Positions 8,355 to 16,857 are shown, counted from the first letter of the stretch. The stretch: 47,832 nt of DNA from Flavisolibacter sp. (GCA_028288675.1 JAQBNG010000082.1:1-47832), one strand, 5' to 3'. Notes: generated from the letters alone by a model not told the origin. A program made the numbers and translations.

Positions 8355-9821
8355 TTAACCTTCCTTCCTGGGCTCAATGCCACCATCACCCTGCGGTCTG
8401 CGGGGTTGCTGCGGACGTTGTGGCCTTTGCTGTTGGCCTCCTGAATTAGGATTCGGTCTCTGGCCCTGGTTGCCTCCTCCCGGGTTAGGTCGCTGCTGAT
8501 TTCCCTGCGGTCTTTGTTGCGAACCCTGGGGACGCTGCGCTGGACGGTTGCCACCTCCCTGTTGCTGGTTAGATGGCCGTTGCTGTTGTGGGTTGGAAGG
8601 ACGCTGTTGCCGTTGCTGTCCATCGCTTTTTTGTGGCGCTTGTCTATTGCCAATTACAACTGGCCCGGTGCCCTGCCTTTGCGGACGCTGCTGTTCTCTT
8701 CCTTTATCTCTTTTTTTCCTGTCTGCTTTTTCAAGCGTTTGTAAACTGATCTGTCCAACCAGATCAACATACTCTGGCTCCACATCTTTTGCTTTGCCGG
8801 TTAGCACTTCTACCGGTTCCAGTTCTTCCGGGATTACATTCTGCTGGTTAAGCGAACGGATTTTCCGAACCCTTTCGATTGTCAATGGATACTGCTTGTT
8901 GCTTTGCGGCAACACGTACCACATCAGGTTTTTAAAAATATCTTTCTTAATCAGGGTGGCTGTGCCCTTTGCTACCTGGAGCATGTCGGCATTTTCCGGA
9001 AACCCCTGCAATGCGTCTAAATAGGTATCCAGCTCATAATTCAAACAACATTTCAACCGGCCGCATTGTCCGCTTAATTTAGTTTGATTGATAGAAAGGT
9101 TTTGGTAACGGGCCGCAGCCGTGTTAACCGATTTAAAATCGGTAAGCCAGGTAGCGCAACAAAGTTCGCGGCCGCAGGAGCCGATACCACCCACCTTGCC
9201 ACTCTCCTGCCGGGCGCCTATCTGGCGCATCTCTACTTTTACCTTAAACTCCGAAGCATAAATTTTTATCATTTCCCGGAAGTCAACCCGGTCATCGGCA
9301 ATATAAAAGAAAGTTGCTTTTTTGCCATCAGCCTGAAACTCAACCTGGCTAAGTTTCATGTTCAGGTTAAGCTGCCTTGCAATGGCACGGCTTCTTATCA
9401 AGGCTTCGGCTTCACGGGCCTTGTTTTGTTTCAATACTTCAAGGTCGCGGTCAGTAGCAGGACGCAGAACTTTTTTCATATCAGGCGCCGCCTCATTAAC
9501 GCCCCGCTTCTTCATTTGCAGACGAACAATTTCGCCTGTAAGTGAAACTTCTCCCACATCAAACCCGCTAATCCCTTCCAGTGCTACCATGTCGCCTTTT
9601 TCAAAGGTTTGTAAAGTGCTGTTCCGGTAAAAATCTTTACGGCTGCCCTGGTTAAAACTGATTTCAACTGCGCGGCAAACGTCGCCGGCATCGGAGATCG
9701 GAAGGTTGCGCAGCCAGTCGTGGGTATTCATCCGGTTACAGCCACCCGTACTGCAACCTCCGTTACTTTTACATCCGCCCGGTTTTCCGCCTGAAGCGGT
9801 ACCACAAGAATCACATCCCAT
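8355..9821 (-). CDS. ricT: PSP1-domain protein, RicT (YaaT) family, with long Q/P/R-rich tail
   Basis: In Bacillus, RicT works in the Ric iron-sulfur complex that influences RNA processing. The 488-residue product has a PSP1 core (about residues 90-270) with conserved cysteine clusters CGRELCCATW near 215 and CGRLKCCLNY near 252. Residues 1-30 form a separate Cys-rich head (MGCDSCG...CKSNGGCSTGGC) that could hold a metal. From about residue 370 the protein becomes a low-complexity tail of QQRP, NQQQ and GGG units, probably disordered and possibly RNA-binding; this is inference. holB lies directly upstream on the same strand, an association I know from other Bacteroidota, where gldH often follows; no gldH is seen here. 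A strong terminator closes the unit. Confidence 0.87.
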   Translation of the reverse strand: MGCDSCGTASGGKPGGCKSNGGCSTGGCNRMNTHDWLRNLPISDAGDVCRAVEISFNQGSRKDFYRNSTLQTFEKGDMVALEGISGFDVGEVSLTGEIVRLQMKKRGVNEAAPDMKKVLRPATDRDLEVLKQNKAREAEALIRSRAIARQLNLNMKLSQVEFQADGKKATFFYIADDRVDFREMIKIYASEFKVKVEMRQIGARQESGKVGGIGSCGRELCCATWLTDFKSVNTAAARYQNLSINQTKLSGQCGRLKCCLNYELDTYLDALQGFPENADMLQVAKGTATLIKKDIFKNLMWYVLPQSNKQYPLTIERVRKIRSLNQQNVIPEELEPVEVLTGKAKDVEPEYVDLVGQISLQTLEKADRKKRDKGREQQRPQRQGTGPVVIGNRQAPQKSDGQQRQQRPSNPQQQRPSNQQQGGGNRPAQRPQGSQQRPQGNQQRPNPGGGNQGQRPNPNSGGQQQRPQRPQQPRRPQGDGGIEPRKEG

Positions 9822-10170
9822 GCTATTAATTAATTATAGGGTTAAAAATTGCGGGGTGTAGATAAAGGGAAGAATAGCCTGGAAAGTCAAGAAGTCAAAA
9901 GGGTTAAACAGAAAGTAGAATTTGCCATTGAGAAGTCAAATATGTCATTATAAGTGATAAGGAAATTATATAATTATCCCTGCCTTACTAAACTTTTCAA
10001 CTTACACATCTGACTACTACATTGATAATGATTTAACCGTTAGACCTATTTTTATAGTGAGTATTTAATAACTTTCTGAACCTTCTTCACAATGCCGATA
10101 ACCCCGGATATATATTGAGTCCGCCAGAGGCGGAGTACAGCAAATATAATTTTTTTACCGTACCGAAAAT
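9822..10170. other. Intergenic region between holB and ricT with a TCCGCC hairpin
   Basis: 349 bp without a supportable gene. It is AT-rich. The one clear structure is a short perfect hairpin, TCCGCC (10120-10125) with GGCGGA (10129-10134) around AGA. This small GC-rich palindrome recalls dispersed repeats of other Bacteroidota. AAGTCAAGAAGTCAAAAGG near 9888 and CTTTTCAACTTACACATCTGAC near 9992 are weak inverse words, perhaps a decayed inverted-repeat element. Confidence 0.45.
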
Positions 10171-11403
10171 TTACACTGAAACCACCACCCCATTTTTAAC
10201 GATGTGAAAGATTTTAATGGTAAGGGCATGAAAGAGAATCTTGGCATTGGCGTTCCTCTCAATGTAATAAGCTGCTTTGTTTAATTCTTCGGCGATGGCT
10301 TCTTTTTGCTCAAGCCCCATAGCCTTATTTAGTTTCACAGCAAAATCCTGTTCGCCATTCGACATGGCAGCTAAAACCCTTTCCTGCATACTGCCTGTAC
10401 TTACTTCTAAGCGTAAAGCCTGCTCTAACAAATGGGTGAAGTAGCGCAGAAATTGTTTTTGAGCCTCTCTTCCAAGACGGGCTATTTCTTCTATCTGTTT
10501 TACCTGCGCTATTGGACCACTTCGTAAAATGGCGTTTAGCCATTCGCGAAGCAGGTTATAATAATCTTCATCAGCATGTTGCAATTGATGCAAGGCTTCG
10601 CGGTAGTTCCCTTCGCTGGCATTAGCAATAAGCTTTGCCTTGTCGGCTTCAATGCGGGCTTTTGTAATTAGCGATGCTTCAATATCTTCTGGCTGCAGAG
10701 CCGGAATCTTTACTAACTGGCAACGGGAAAGTATCGTGGTTAAAATGGCGCTTTCGCTTTCTGCCACTAAAATAAAAATAGTATCCGGCGGCGGTTCCTC
10801 TATCAGCTTTAAAAGCTTATTTCCTTCTTTTCCTAGGTACTCCGGCATCCAAAGCACGATGATCTTATAACCGCTTTCAAAACTTTTAAGTGATAGTTTT
10901 CGATTGATGTCGTTACATTCCTGGGCGGTAATATTGCCTTGCTTATTTTCGGCGCCGATAAATTGTAGCCAATCGTAAATATTGCCGTAAGGATATTGCT
11001 GGATAAACTCCCGCCACTCGCTGGCATAATCAACACTTAAGGGTGGCGTTCCTGCTTTTTTAGTTATGACGGGGTAGGAATAATGAATATCCGGATGCAC
11101 CATTGCGGCTGCTTTTGAAAAAGAGGATTGCTTAGCCATCCAGGCGTCGGCTTCATCGGAGGTTGCCGGAAGTTTTACCTCAATTTCGTCACCAAACATA
11201 GAAGGTCCCGCCTCGCTTTGCCCGGCCGGAGATGAAGAATTTGGGAGACTTGATATATAATTAGCAAAGGCCAGGGCCATCGGTAACCCACCGCTCCCCT
11301 CTTTTCCTAAAAAAAGCAAGGCGTGGCTCAAGCGATTGTGCTGCACCATTTCAACAAGGTGGCCCTTTACTTCGTGCTGGCCTATAACATCGCGGAATAA
11401 CAT
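10171..11403 (-). CDS. holB: DNA polymerase III delta' subunit
   Basis: Clamp-loader subunit that helps load the sliding clamp. The 410-residue protein starts MLFRDVIGQHEVKGHL, the usual delta' opening (consensus FxxIIGQ), followed by LSHALLFLGKEGSGG, a degenerate Walker A without the lysine, as expected for delta', which does not hydrolyse ATP. LLKLIEEPPPDTIFILVAES and ILTTILSRCQLVKIP are the typical AAA+ elements. The cysteine cluster that binds zinc in E. coli delta' is missing; in its place (about residues 53-92) is a Ser/Ala/Glu-rich stretch without cysteine. An inverted-repeat element begins about 5 bp upstream of the start codon. ricT lies downstream on the same strand. Confidence 0.92.
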   Translation of the reverse strand: MLFRDVIGQHEVKGHLVEMVQHNRLSHALLFLGKEGSGGLPMALAFANYISSLPNSSSPAGQSEAGPSMFGDEIEVKLPATSDEADAWMAKQSSFSKAAAMVHPDIHYSYPVITKKAGTPPLSVDYASEWREFIQQYPYGNIYDWLQFIGAENKQGNITAQECNDINRKLSLKSFESGYKIIVLWMPEYLGKEGNKLLKLIEEPPPDTIFILVAESESAILTTILSRCQLVKIPALQPEDIEASLITKARIEADKAKLIANASEGNYREALHQLQHADEDYYNLLREWLNAILRSGPIAQVKQIEEIARLGREAQKQFLRYFTHLLEQALRLEVSTGSMQERVLAAMSNGEQDFAVKLNKAMGLEQKEAIAEELNKAAYYIERNANAKILFHALTIKIFHIVKNGVVVSV

Positions 11404-11406
11404 TGT

Positions 11407-11522
11407 CTTGAACTGGGATTTATGAGATTACTTGGATTGATGGGATTAAAAAACCGCCTGAACTTCAGACGGCTTCAAATATCCTATTAAATCCTATTCA
11501 TCCAACACATCCCAGTTCAGAC
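11407..11522. repeat. Inverted-repeat intergenic element, GAACTGGGATT family, copy 3, with nested terminator
   Basis: The left arm (11408 on) reads TTGAACTGGGATTTATGAGA. The right arm ends ACATCCCAGTTCAGAC at about 11522. The element fills almost the whole spacer from the glutathione peroxidase stop codon (11525-11527) to the holB start codon (11401-11403), and a terminator hairpin sits at its centre. Confidence 0.85.
11446..11476 (-). terminator. Rho-independent terminator of the glutathione peroxidase gene, inside a repeat element
   Basis: The minus strand reads GCCGTCTGA, AGT loop, TCAGGCGG, then TTTTTT. The stem is 8-9 bp with one G-T pair. Its position means the upstream gene (gpx) terminates before holB. 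Confidence 0.75.
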
Positions 11523-11524
11523 GA

Positions 11525-12043
11525 TTAGTTGAGGTACTTTAAAACCTCTTCGCTCATTGGTTTGGTTTTGTTATTGATCACCGTAATCAGGTTCCCTTTT
11601 TCATCTAATAAAAACTTGGTAAAGTTCCATTTTATAGGATCTTCAATCCCTTTCTTCTTGGCTTCAGCAATAAGGTATTGAAATATGGGAGCAGCATCGT
11701 CGCCCTTTACAGAAACCTTATCAGCCATAGGAAAGGTTACGCCATAATTTTTGGTACAAAACTCTTTGATCTCGGTACTTGTGCCAGGCTCTTGCCCGCC
11801 AAAATTATTGGCAGGAAAACCAACAATAACCAATTTGTCTTTATACTTTTCATACAATTGTTCCAGCTCGGCATACTGCGGTGTATTACCACATTTGGAA
11901 GCAGTATTAACGATCATTATTTTTTTACCCTTGAATTTGGAGAAATCGATGTCTTTCCCTCCATCAAGGCCAGTTACTTTAAAGTCATAAATAGAAGCGG
12001 AACTGAATAGCACTGAAAGTAAAGCCACTAAAGCGATTTTCAT
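11525..12043 (-). CDS. Glutathione peroxidase family thiol peroxidase, exported
   Basis: Peroxide-reducing enzyme of the thioredoxin fold; in bacteria the reductant is usually thioredoxin. I start it at the ATG at 12043 (172 residues) because the signal peptide MKIALVALLSVLFSSASIYD begins there; an ATG at 12070 would add 9 residues. Peroxidatic Cys: NTASKCGNTPQY near residue 51. The partner motif that usually reads GFPCNQFGGQEPG is here GFPANNFGGQEPG, so the usual resolving cysteine is Ala. The Trp motif IKWNFTKFLLD is intact. The signal peptide puts it in the periplasm. A terminator inside the following repeat separates it from holB. Confidence 0.88.
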   Translation of the reverse strand: MKIALVALLSVLFSSASIYDFKVTGLDGGKDIDFSKFKGKKIMIVNTASKCGNTPQYAELEQLYEKYKDKLVIVGFPANNFGGQEPGTSTEIKEFCTKNYGVTFPMADKVSVKGDDAAPIFQYLIAEAKKKGIEDPIKWNFTKFLLDEKGNLITVINNKTKPMSEEVLKYLN

Positions 12044-12118
12044 AATTAGAAGTTTATTGATAAATAACAACCTAAAGATAAGATGGTTGAATTCTTGTTT
12101 GCCTCATTCGTAAGTTAA

Positions 12119-13525
12119 TTATTGCTTCTCGTAAGATCCCAAATCGGGTAAGCCTACAGGCCGCGGGTTCCCGTCCAGATCAATTGTTACTCCTGAATTT
12201 ATCCCGGTATTTTTTGCAGGCGAATTGTCTTTCAACCTAAAATTAAAAAAACGGTTTGCTGTATTAATGCTATCAAAAAGGGGAAGCTGATTAACAGGTG
12301 TGGTCACCGTTATTCCTGTTGCCGAAGGCGGCGCTTGCATTCGCCACAAAACTTTATTGAAATTAATGTTTGGCGGTTGGCTTCCTTTTATATCTATGGC
12401 TACTTCATTATTCACAAATCCATTCTGCTCTCCAAAGAAAATGCAATTAGTGAAAGACGCATTTAACCCAGCGGTAACGATGGTATTGCCCTGCACGGTA
12501 TAATTGGTTAAAATAAACACAGGCTCCTTATGCTGTACAAAACTATTGGAGTAAGAAGCCACCGTGCAATGCTTAAAATCGTACGTGCCGCCTCCACCAA
12601 GAGCCAGGTTTTGCCCGCAGTTAGAGATTAAAACGTTTCGTGCATTAACGCTTGTGTTGATGCCAATAAGGCCATTTGTATAAGCGTTATCAATTATGGT
12701 TTCGTTTAAAGTAAGCTTCGTGCCTGATGCTGAAGGATCTATTACAGCAATTCCCTGGTAGGAATTTTTTATGATAGCATAATTGATAGTATTATTCTTA
12801 CTGCTACCTGTAAAAATCAACCCGGGGTAAGAAGCCGGATAATTTTTATAGGGTTCATCTAACCTGTCACCAGTGAAAAGCACTTTCGTACTGTCATATC
12901 TTTCACCGTTAACCTGCAGGGAACCATTAATAATAAAAGGAGCATCAGCATGCATATAAATTTTGCATCCTTTATTAATAGTAAGTGTGGCTGTAGTATC
13001 AACAGTTAACCTTCCTAAGATCACATAAGGAAGGTCATTGTTCCATGCTTCACTGCCTGTAATTTTTCTATTACGAAAGAAGTGAGCGTTTTGTCCAAAA
13101 GCATCTAACTGCACAAATTGACGATTGCCGTTGTAATTTATTTCGATGCTATCCCGAACGATAAAGGCGAGATTTAGTGCATTTGGGTTGATGCTGATAG
13201 TAACACGAACGTACACGCTGTCACTAGCTAAAACTTCTACGTCGCCAACCTGCGGGCCCGGCACACCATCAACATTAATTTTAAACGGCGAAGCCGCACC
13301 ACCACCCAAACGAACTGAAGACAGCCTGATCCCTTTATTATTATTGTTGATGATTTTTAAGTATTGAGAAACGGAACCTGCAGTAGTAAACACCGTATCA
13401 AAATGCAAGGTATCTACGCTTGTCTGCAACTTTGCATCGGCACTTGAAGTGAAGCTTTCTTTACGACAGGAAAAGAGAAATAGTATAAGAGTGGCAAGGG
13501 GAACAAGGTTTTTCACAAACTTCAT
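12119..13525 (-). CDS. Lipoprotein with right-handed beta-helix repeats
   Basis: The 468-residue product has a lipoprotein signal (LATLILFLFSCRKE, Cys near residue 20). An Ig-like N-terminal part (about 30-150, VDTLHFDTVFTTAGSVSQYLKI) precedes a parallel beta-helix region (about 160-400) with short parallel strands such as LTINKGCKIYMHADAPFIIN, NNTINYAIIKNSYQGIAVID and TLNETIIDNAYTNGLIGI. It closes with IDLDGNPRPVGLPDLGSYE, a hallmark of choice-of-anchor/right-handed beta-helix secreted proteins of Bacteroidota. Such folds bind or cleave polysaccharide, but no catalytic residues can be assigned. It is 17 bp downstream of comF, so the two are probably co-transcribed. Confidence 0.85.
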   Translation of the reverse strand: MKFVKNLVPLATLILFLFSCRKESFTSSADAKLQTSVDTLHFDTVFTTAGSVSQYLKIINNNNKGIRLSSVRLGGGAASPFKINVDGVPGPQVGDVEVLASDSVYVRVTISINPNALNLAFIVRDSIEINYNGNRQFVQLDAFGQNAHFFRNRKITGSEAWNNDLPYVILGRLTVDTTATLTINKGCKIYMHADAPFIINGSLQVNGERYDSTKVLFTGDRLDEPYKNYPASYPGLIFTGSSKNNTINYAIIKNSYQGIAVIDPSASGTKLTLNETIIDNAYTNGLIGINTSVNARNVLISNCGQNLALGGGGTYDFKHCTVASYSNSFVQHKEPVFILTNYTVQGNTIVTAGLNASFTNCIFFGEQNGFVNNEVAIDIKGSQPPNINFNKVLWRMQAPPSATGITVTTPVNQLPLFDSINTANRFFNFRLKDNSPAKNTGINSGVTIDLDGNPRPVGLPDLGSYEKQ

Positions 13526-13542
13526 AAGAGGCTAAAAATACA

Positions 13543-14283
13543 TCAGCGACTCGAAAAACAAAGTGTAGCAATACTTAACTGCGTATTGCCTGCTTCCACC
13601 AGGGAGGCGCCGCAGGCTTCCAAAGTAGCGCCGGTGGTAATAACATCATCTATTAATAAGACGTGCTTGTCTTTAATGGCACCAGGTTTTACCACCTCAA
13701 ATCTTCCTTCCATATTCGCCCAACGTTCTATGCGGTTTTTCTTTGTCTGCGTGTCGGTGTGGGATGTTCTAATAATGACATCTTTCAAAATTGGTTTTTC
13801 TAAAACTTCTGCAATGCCCTCACATAAAACAGTAGCCTGGTTGTAGCCCCGCTTTTGTTCTTTGGCCGGAAAAAGCGGTAGCGGAATCAACGCATCTATA
13901 TAGCGAAACCTATTCGATTCTGCAAAGGCATGTCCCATCAATCTTCCCAAGTATAATCCTAACTCTTTGTTGCCATTATATTTTAAACCGTGCATCAGGT
14001 GCTGCATTTTAGAGCCTTTTGTAAAATAATATTGGGCAGTAGCATTGGCAACAGGTAGCCGTCCCCAAAATATTTTTTCAATGGGATTGTTTGGATAAAG
14101 ATGAAACTCTGTTTTTGGTAAATCAGCATGGCATCGTATGCAAAGAAAATGCTCTACCTGTAAAATATCTGTTCCGCATCCTTCGCATACATGCGGGAAG
14201 ATGAGATGAAGAAGTGATTCCTTAATGTCTTTGAACAGGGATTTTTGGGATTGTCTTAGATGAATGGGAGATGATTGATTCAC
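13543..14283 (-). CDS. comF: ComF family phosphoribosyltransferase-like protein
   Basis: ComF proteins are linked to DNA uptake and recombination. The 246-residue product has an N-terminal zinc ribbon (CEGCGTD near residue 34 and CIRCHAD near 48) and a C-terminal phosphoribosyltransferase fold with the PRPP loop VLLIDDVITTGATLEACG near residue 210. The first 17-18 residues (MNQSSPIHLRQSQKSLFKD) are not typical of the family and are encoded by the right arm of a dispersed inverted repeat (14229-14362), so the present start codon and N-terminus appear to come from the repeat. radA is directly upstream, the beta-helix lipoprotein directly downstream. Confidence 0.9.
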   Translation of the reverse strand: MNQSSPIHLRQSQKSLFKDIKESLLHLIFPHVCEGCGTDILQVEHFLCIRCHADLPKTEFHLYPNNPIEKIFWGRLPVANATAQYYFTKGSKMQHLMHGLKYNGNKELGLYLGRLMGHAFAESNRFRYIDALIPLPLFPAKEQKRGYNQATVLCEGIAEVLEKPILKDVIIRTSHTDTQTKKNRIERWANMEGRFEVVKPGAIKDKHVLLIDDVITTGATLEACGASLVEAGNTQLSIATLCFSSR

Positions 14284-14362
14284 TTTATAAAATGTATCAT
14301 CAAGTTAATCGCTTTTCCCTTATCCTCCCAATCCCTTTTATCTTATAAATCCGGTTCAGAAC
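14229..14362. repeat. Inverted-repeat intergenic element, GAACTGGGATT family, copy 4, overlapping comF and radA
   Basis: The left arm from 14230 reads TTGAACAGGGATTTTTGGGA, closely matching copy 3. The right arm ends AAATCCGGTTCAGAAC at about 14362. The element spans the radA stop codon (14356-14358), the whole 72-bp spacer and the first 53 bases of comF. As in dacB, the terminal TTCTGAAC of the element supplies the stop codon TGA in the same phase (TTC TGA). Confidence 0.8.
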
Positions 14363-15732
14363 AGGTACCGGTACAATTCCTCTACCCTTCCCATGGTAAC
14401 AATCTCAATATTGAATTTGCTTTTGGTTAATCCCTTTTGATTGTACTTAGAAAGTATGATCTTACCGAAGCCTAACTTTTCAGCTTCAGCAATGCGTTGC
14501 TCAATACGGCTGATGGCTCTTATCTCTCCGCTTAAACCTACTTCACCGGCAAAGCAAATGGTATGAGGAACCGGCGTGTCTTCATAAGAAGAAAGCAGGG
14601 CAACTATAACAGCTAAATCAATAGAAGGGTCTTCTACTTTTAAGCCGCCCGCAATATTTAAGAAAACGTCCTTCACTCCAAAATGAAAACCACCACGCTT
14701 CTCTAATACGGCTAATAATAATTGTAAGCGGCGGCTGTCAAAGCCACTGACAGTTCTTTGCGGTGTGCCGTAAACAGATTGCGTAACCAACCCTTGTACT
14801 TCTATAAGCAATGGCCGTTGGCCTTCGATAGTAGCGGCAATAGCAATACCTCCAAGGTCTTCTTCTTTTTGTGTGATGAGAATTTCACTTGGGTTGGTAA
14901 CAGGGCTCATACCTGTATCATTCATTTGATAAATGCCTAATTCCGCTGTGCTCCCAAAACGATTTTTGAGCGTACGCAAAATTCGATAAGCATAGTGACG
15001 GTCACCTTCAAACTGAAGCACTGTATCAACCATGTGCTCTAACAATTTAGGTCCGGCTATAGAACCTTCCTTCGTAATATGCCCTATTAAAAAAACCGGT
15101 GTATTTGTCTCTTTAGCAAACTGCTGAAACTCCGCAGCACATTCTCTTATTTGTGATACAGAGCCAGGTGATGATTCTATAAATGGTGATTCAAGGGTTT
15201 GAATCGAATCAACAATAATAACCTGCGGCTTTAATTTTTTTATCTCCTGGAAAATAACTTGCGTTGATGTTTCGGTAAGCAGGTAAAAGTTTTCACTCTT
15301 CATACCTAACCTGTCGGCACGCATTTTAATTTGCTGGTCGCTTTCTTCTCCGCTTATGTAAAGCGTTATATGATTTTTTAACTGCAGGCCCATTTGCAAA
15401 AACAAAGTGCTTTTACCTATCCCCGGCTCTCCAGCTACTAATACTAAACTTCCCGGAACTATGCCACCACCAAGCACCCTGTTTAACTCTGAATCAATAG
15501 TAAGTATCCGTGGAGTTTCACTTGTTTCTACTTCATTAAGATGACGTGTTTTTTTTGTAGTACTCTTTTCATTGTATGAGTCCCAATCATTAGTTGCAAT
15601 TTTATTACTATCCTTTTGTACAAGTTCTTCAACTAACGTATTCCACTGTCCGCAGGATGGACATTTGCCCGTCCACTTCGGACTTTCATTACCGCATACC
15701 TGACAGAAATAAGCTGTTTTAACTTTCGCCAT
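14356..15732 (-). CDS. radA: DNA repair protein RadA
   Basis: RadA is a RecA-like, hexameric ATPase that promotes branch migration in recombination. The 458-residue protein has all hallmarks: an N-terminal C4 zinc finger (CQVCG...CPSCG, residues 10-29), Walker A GEPGIGKST near residue 97, the RadA-specific KNRFGS motif near residue 253, and a C-terminal Lon-like domain (about 290-458) with GLSGEIR. Its stop codon lies in the repeat at 14229-14362. It is followed by comF, another DNA-processing gene, and the two may share a transcript. Confidence 0.96.
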   Translation of the reverse strand: MAKVKTAYFCQVCGNESPKWTGKCPSCGQWNTLVEELVQKDSNKIATNDWDSYNEKSTTKKTRHLNEVETSETPRILTIDSELNRVLGGGIVPGSLVLVAGEPGIGKSTLFLQMGLQLKNHITLYISGEESDQQIKMRADRLGMKSENFYLLTETSTQVIFQEIKKLKPQVIIVDSIQTLESPFIESSPGSVSQIRECAAEFQQFAKETNTPVFLIGHITKEGSIAGPKLLEHMVDTVLQFEGDRHYAYRILRTLKNRFGSTAELGIYQMNDTGMSPVTNPSEILITQKEEDLGGIAIAATIEGQRPLLIEVQGLVTQSVYGTPQRTVSGFDSRRLQLLLAVLEKRGGFHFGVKDVFLNIAGGLKVEDPSIDLAVIVALLSSYEDTPVPHTICFAGEVGLSGEIRAISRIEQRIAEAEKLGFGKIILSKYNQKGLTKSKFNIEIVTMGRVEELYRYLF

Positions 15733-16164
15733 TCACTAAAATTAGGTTGAATAAAAATGAAAAAATTTGGATTAGTAAAGTAGGAGGAAGAGTAGAAAAC
15801 AAGATGCGATTTTTAGTAAAAAGGGCTGATCTTTCGACCAACCCTTTTACTTACTAACCCATTAAATTCTAGCACTAAATTACAATTCTGCGGCACTTTA
15901 CAAAATTATTTTTTAGCCATGTGCAAAACTTTTTAAAGACTTTATATAATAGGTTTTAACAAAAAGTGAGGCGTAAGCAATTGATTTTCAACTTATAAAG
16001 AACTGCCTCGAAAACAGATTTTTGTCTTTGATGCTGCTAAACTGTCAGCAAATTTGCAGCCTTGCAAAAATGAAACTGACAAATCTCGGCAAATAACGTT
16101 TTTAGGGTTCTTTTGGTTGAATTGGATAAAAATTTGAAAGAGGTATAAAACAAAAAAGGTAAAA
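15733..16164. other. Divergent intergenic region with a strong hairpin; possible small RNA
   Basis: 432 bp between radA (minus) and the YugP-like gene (plus), no supportable gene. A long hairpin at 15816-15850 has a GAAA loop on the minus strand (GTAAAAGGG... with ...CCCTTTTTAC, one bulge). About 50 bp upstream on the minus strand, 15901-15908 reads TAATTTTG, an exact TAnnTTTG match, with a TTTG 15 bp further up. Together they could delimit a minus-strand RNA of about 80 nt ending at the hairpin, or a structured radA leader. GCAAATTTGC near 16040 is a 10-bp palindrome and TTTGCA/TGCAAA an adjacent inverted pair, possibly an operator. Confidence 0.35.
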
Positions 16165-16857
16165 ATGACATCTTCAATATTTATTGTTTCGCTGATTTTT
16201 GTTGGGATAAGTATGCTGGTTTCCAGTATTTTAAAGAGGAGGTTTACAGCCCTTGGCAAAATTCCGCTTGCAGCCCGGCTTACCGGTAAAGAAGTAGCGG
16301 AAAAGATGCTCCGGGAAAGTGGGATCTATGACGTTAAAGTAGTTTCTGTGGAAGGTTTTTTATCGGACCACTATAACCCTGCTAATAAAACCATCAACCT
16401 CAGCCCTGAAGTTTATAACAATTACAGCATTTCTGCTGCAGCGGTTGCAGCTCACGAAACCGGCCATGCTGTGCAACATGCAACAGCTTATACATGGTTG
16501 AACCTAAGAAGCAAACTCGTTCCTGCGGTTCAGTTTAGCTCAGGCATTGTTAACTGGGTGCTGCTGATTGGCGTTTTTATGGCAGCTTCCGGTAATTCAA
16601 CCCTGCTTTTAGGAGGTATTATACTCTTTGCAGCCACAGTTGTTTTCTCCATAGTAACATTACCTGTAGAGTTTGACGCCAGCCGCAGAGCTTTACAATG
16701 GCTCGAACGCACTAATGTTACCAATGCTGATGAATATCCCAAAGCTAAAAACGCACTTACGTGGGCGGCTATGACGTATGTGGTTGCTGCAATGGCGGCG
16801 ATAGTTACTTTGGTGCAATATGTAATGATTTACATGGGAGGAAGAGATAGAGATTAA
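16165..16857 (+). CDS. YugP-type zinc metallopeptidase, membrane-bound
   Basis: The 230-residue integral membrane protein of the neutral zinc metallopeptidase (YugP) family has a first membrane helix at residues 1-22, SPEVYNNYSISAAAVAAHETGH with the HExxH zinc motif near residue 96, and three further hydrophobic helices (about 125-150, 152-172 and 200-222). The substrate is unknown for the family. Transcription is monocistronic as far as can be seen, divergent from radA. Confidence 0.87.
   Translation: MTSSIFIVSLIFVGISMLVSSILKRRFTALGKIPLAARLTGKEVAEKMLRESGIYDVKVVSVEGFLSDHYNPANKTINLSPEVYNNYSISAAAVAAHETGHAVQHATAYTWLNLRSKLVPAVQFSSGIVNWVLLIGVFMAASGNSTLLLGGIILFAATVVFSIVTLPVEFDASRRALQWLERTNVTNADEYPKAKNALTWAAMTYVVAAMAAIVTLVQYVMIYMGGRDRD

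Noticed and set aside
8339-9630. Open frames on both strands across ricT, including Arg/Cys-rich ones
   Set aside because: They reflect the repetitive CAG/CGN codons of the RicT tail; the PSP1 frame is clearly the real one.
15993-16259. 88-residue minus-strand frame overlapping the start of the YugP-like gene
   Set aside because: Low-complexity hydrophobic sequence, and its 5' part is antisense to the conserved first membrane helix of the YugP-like gene.
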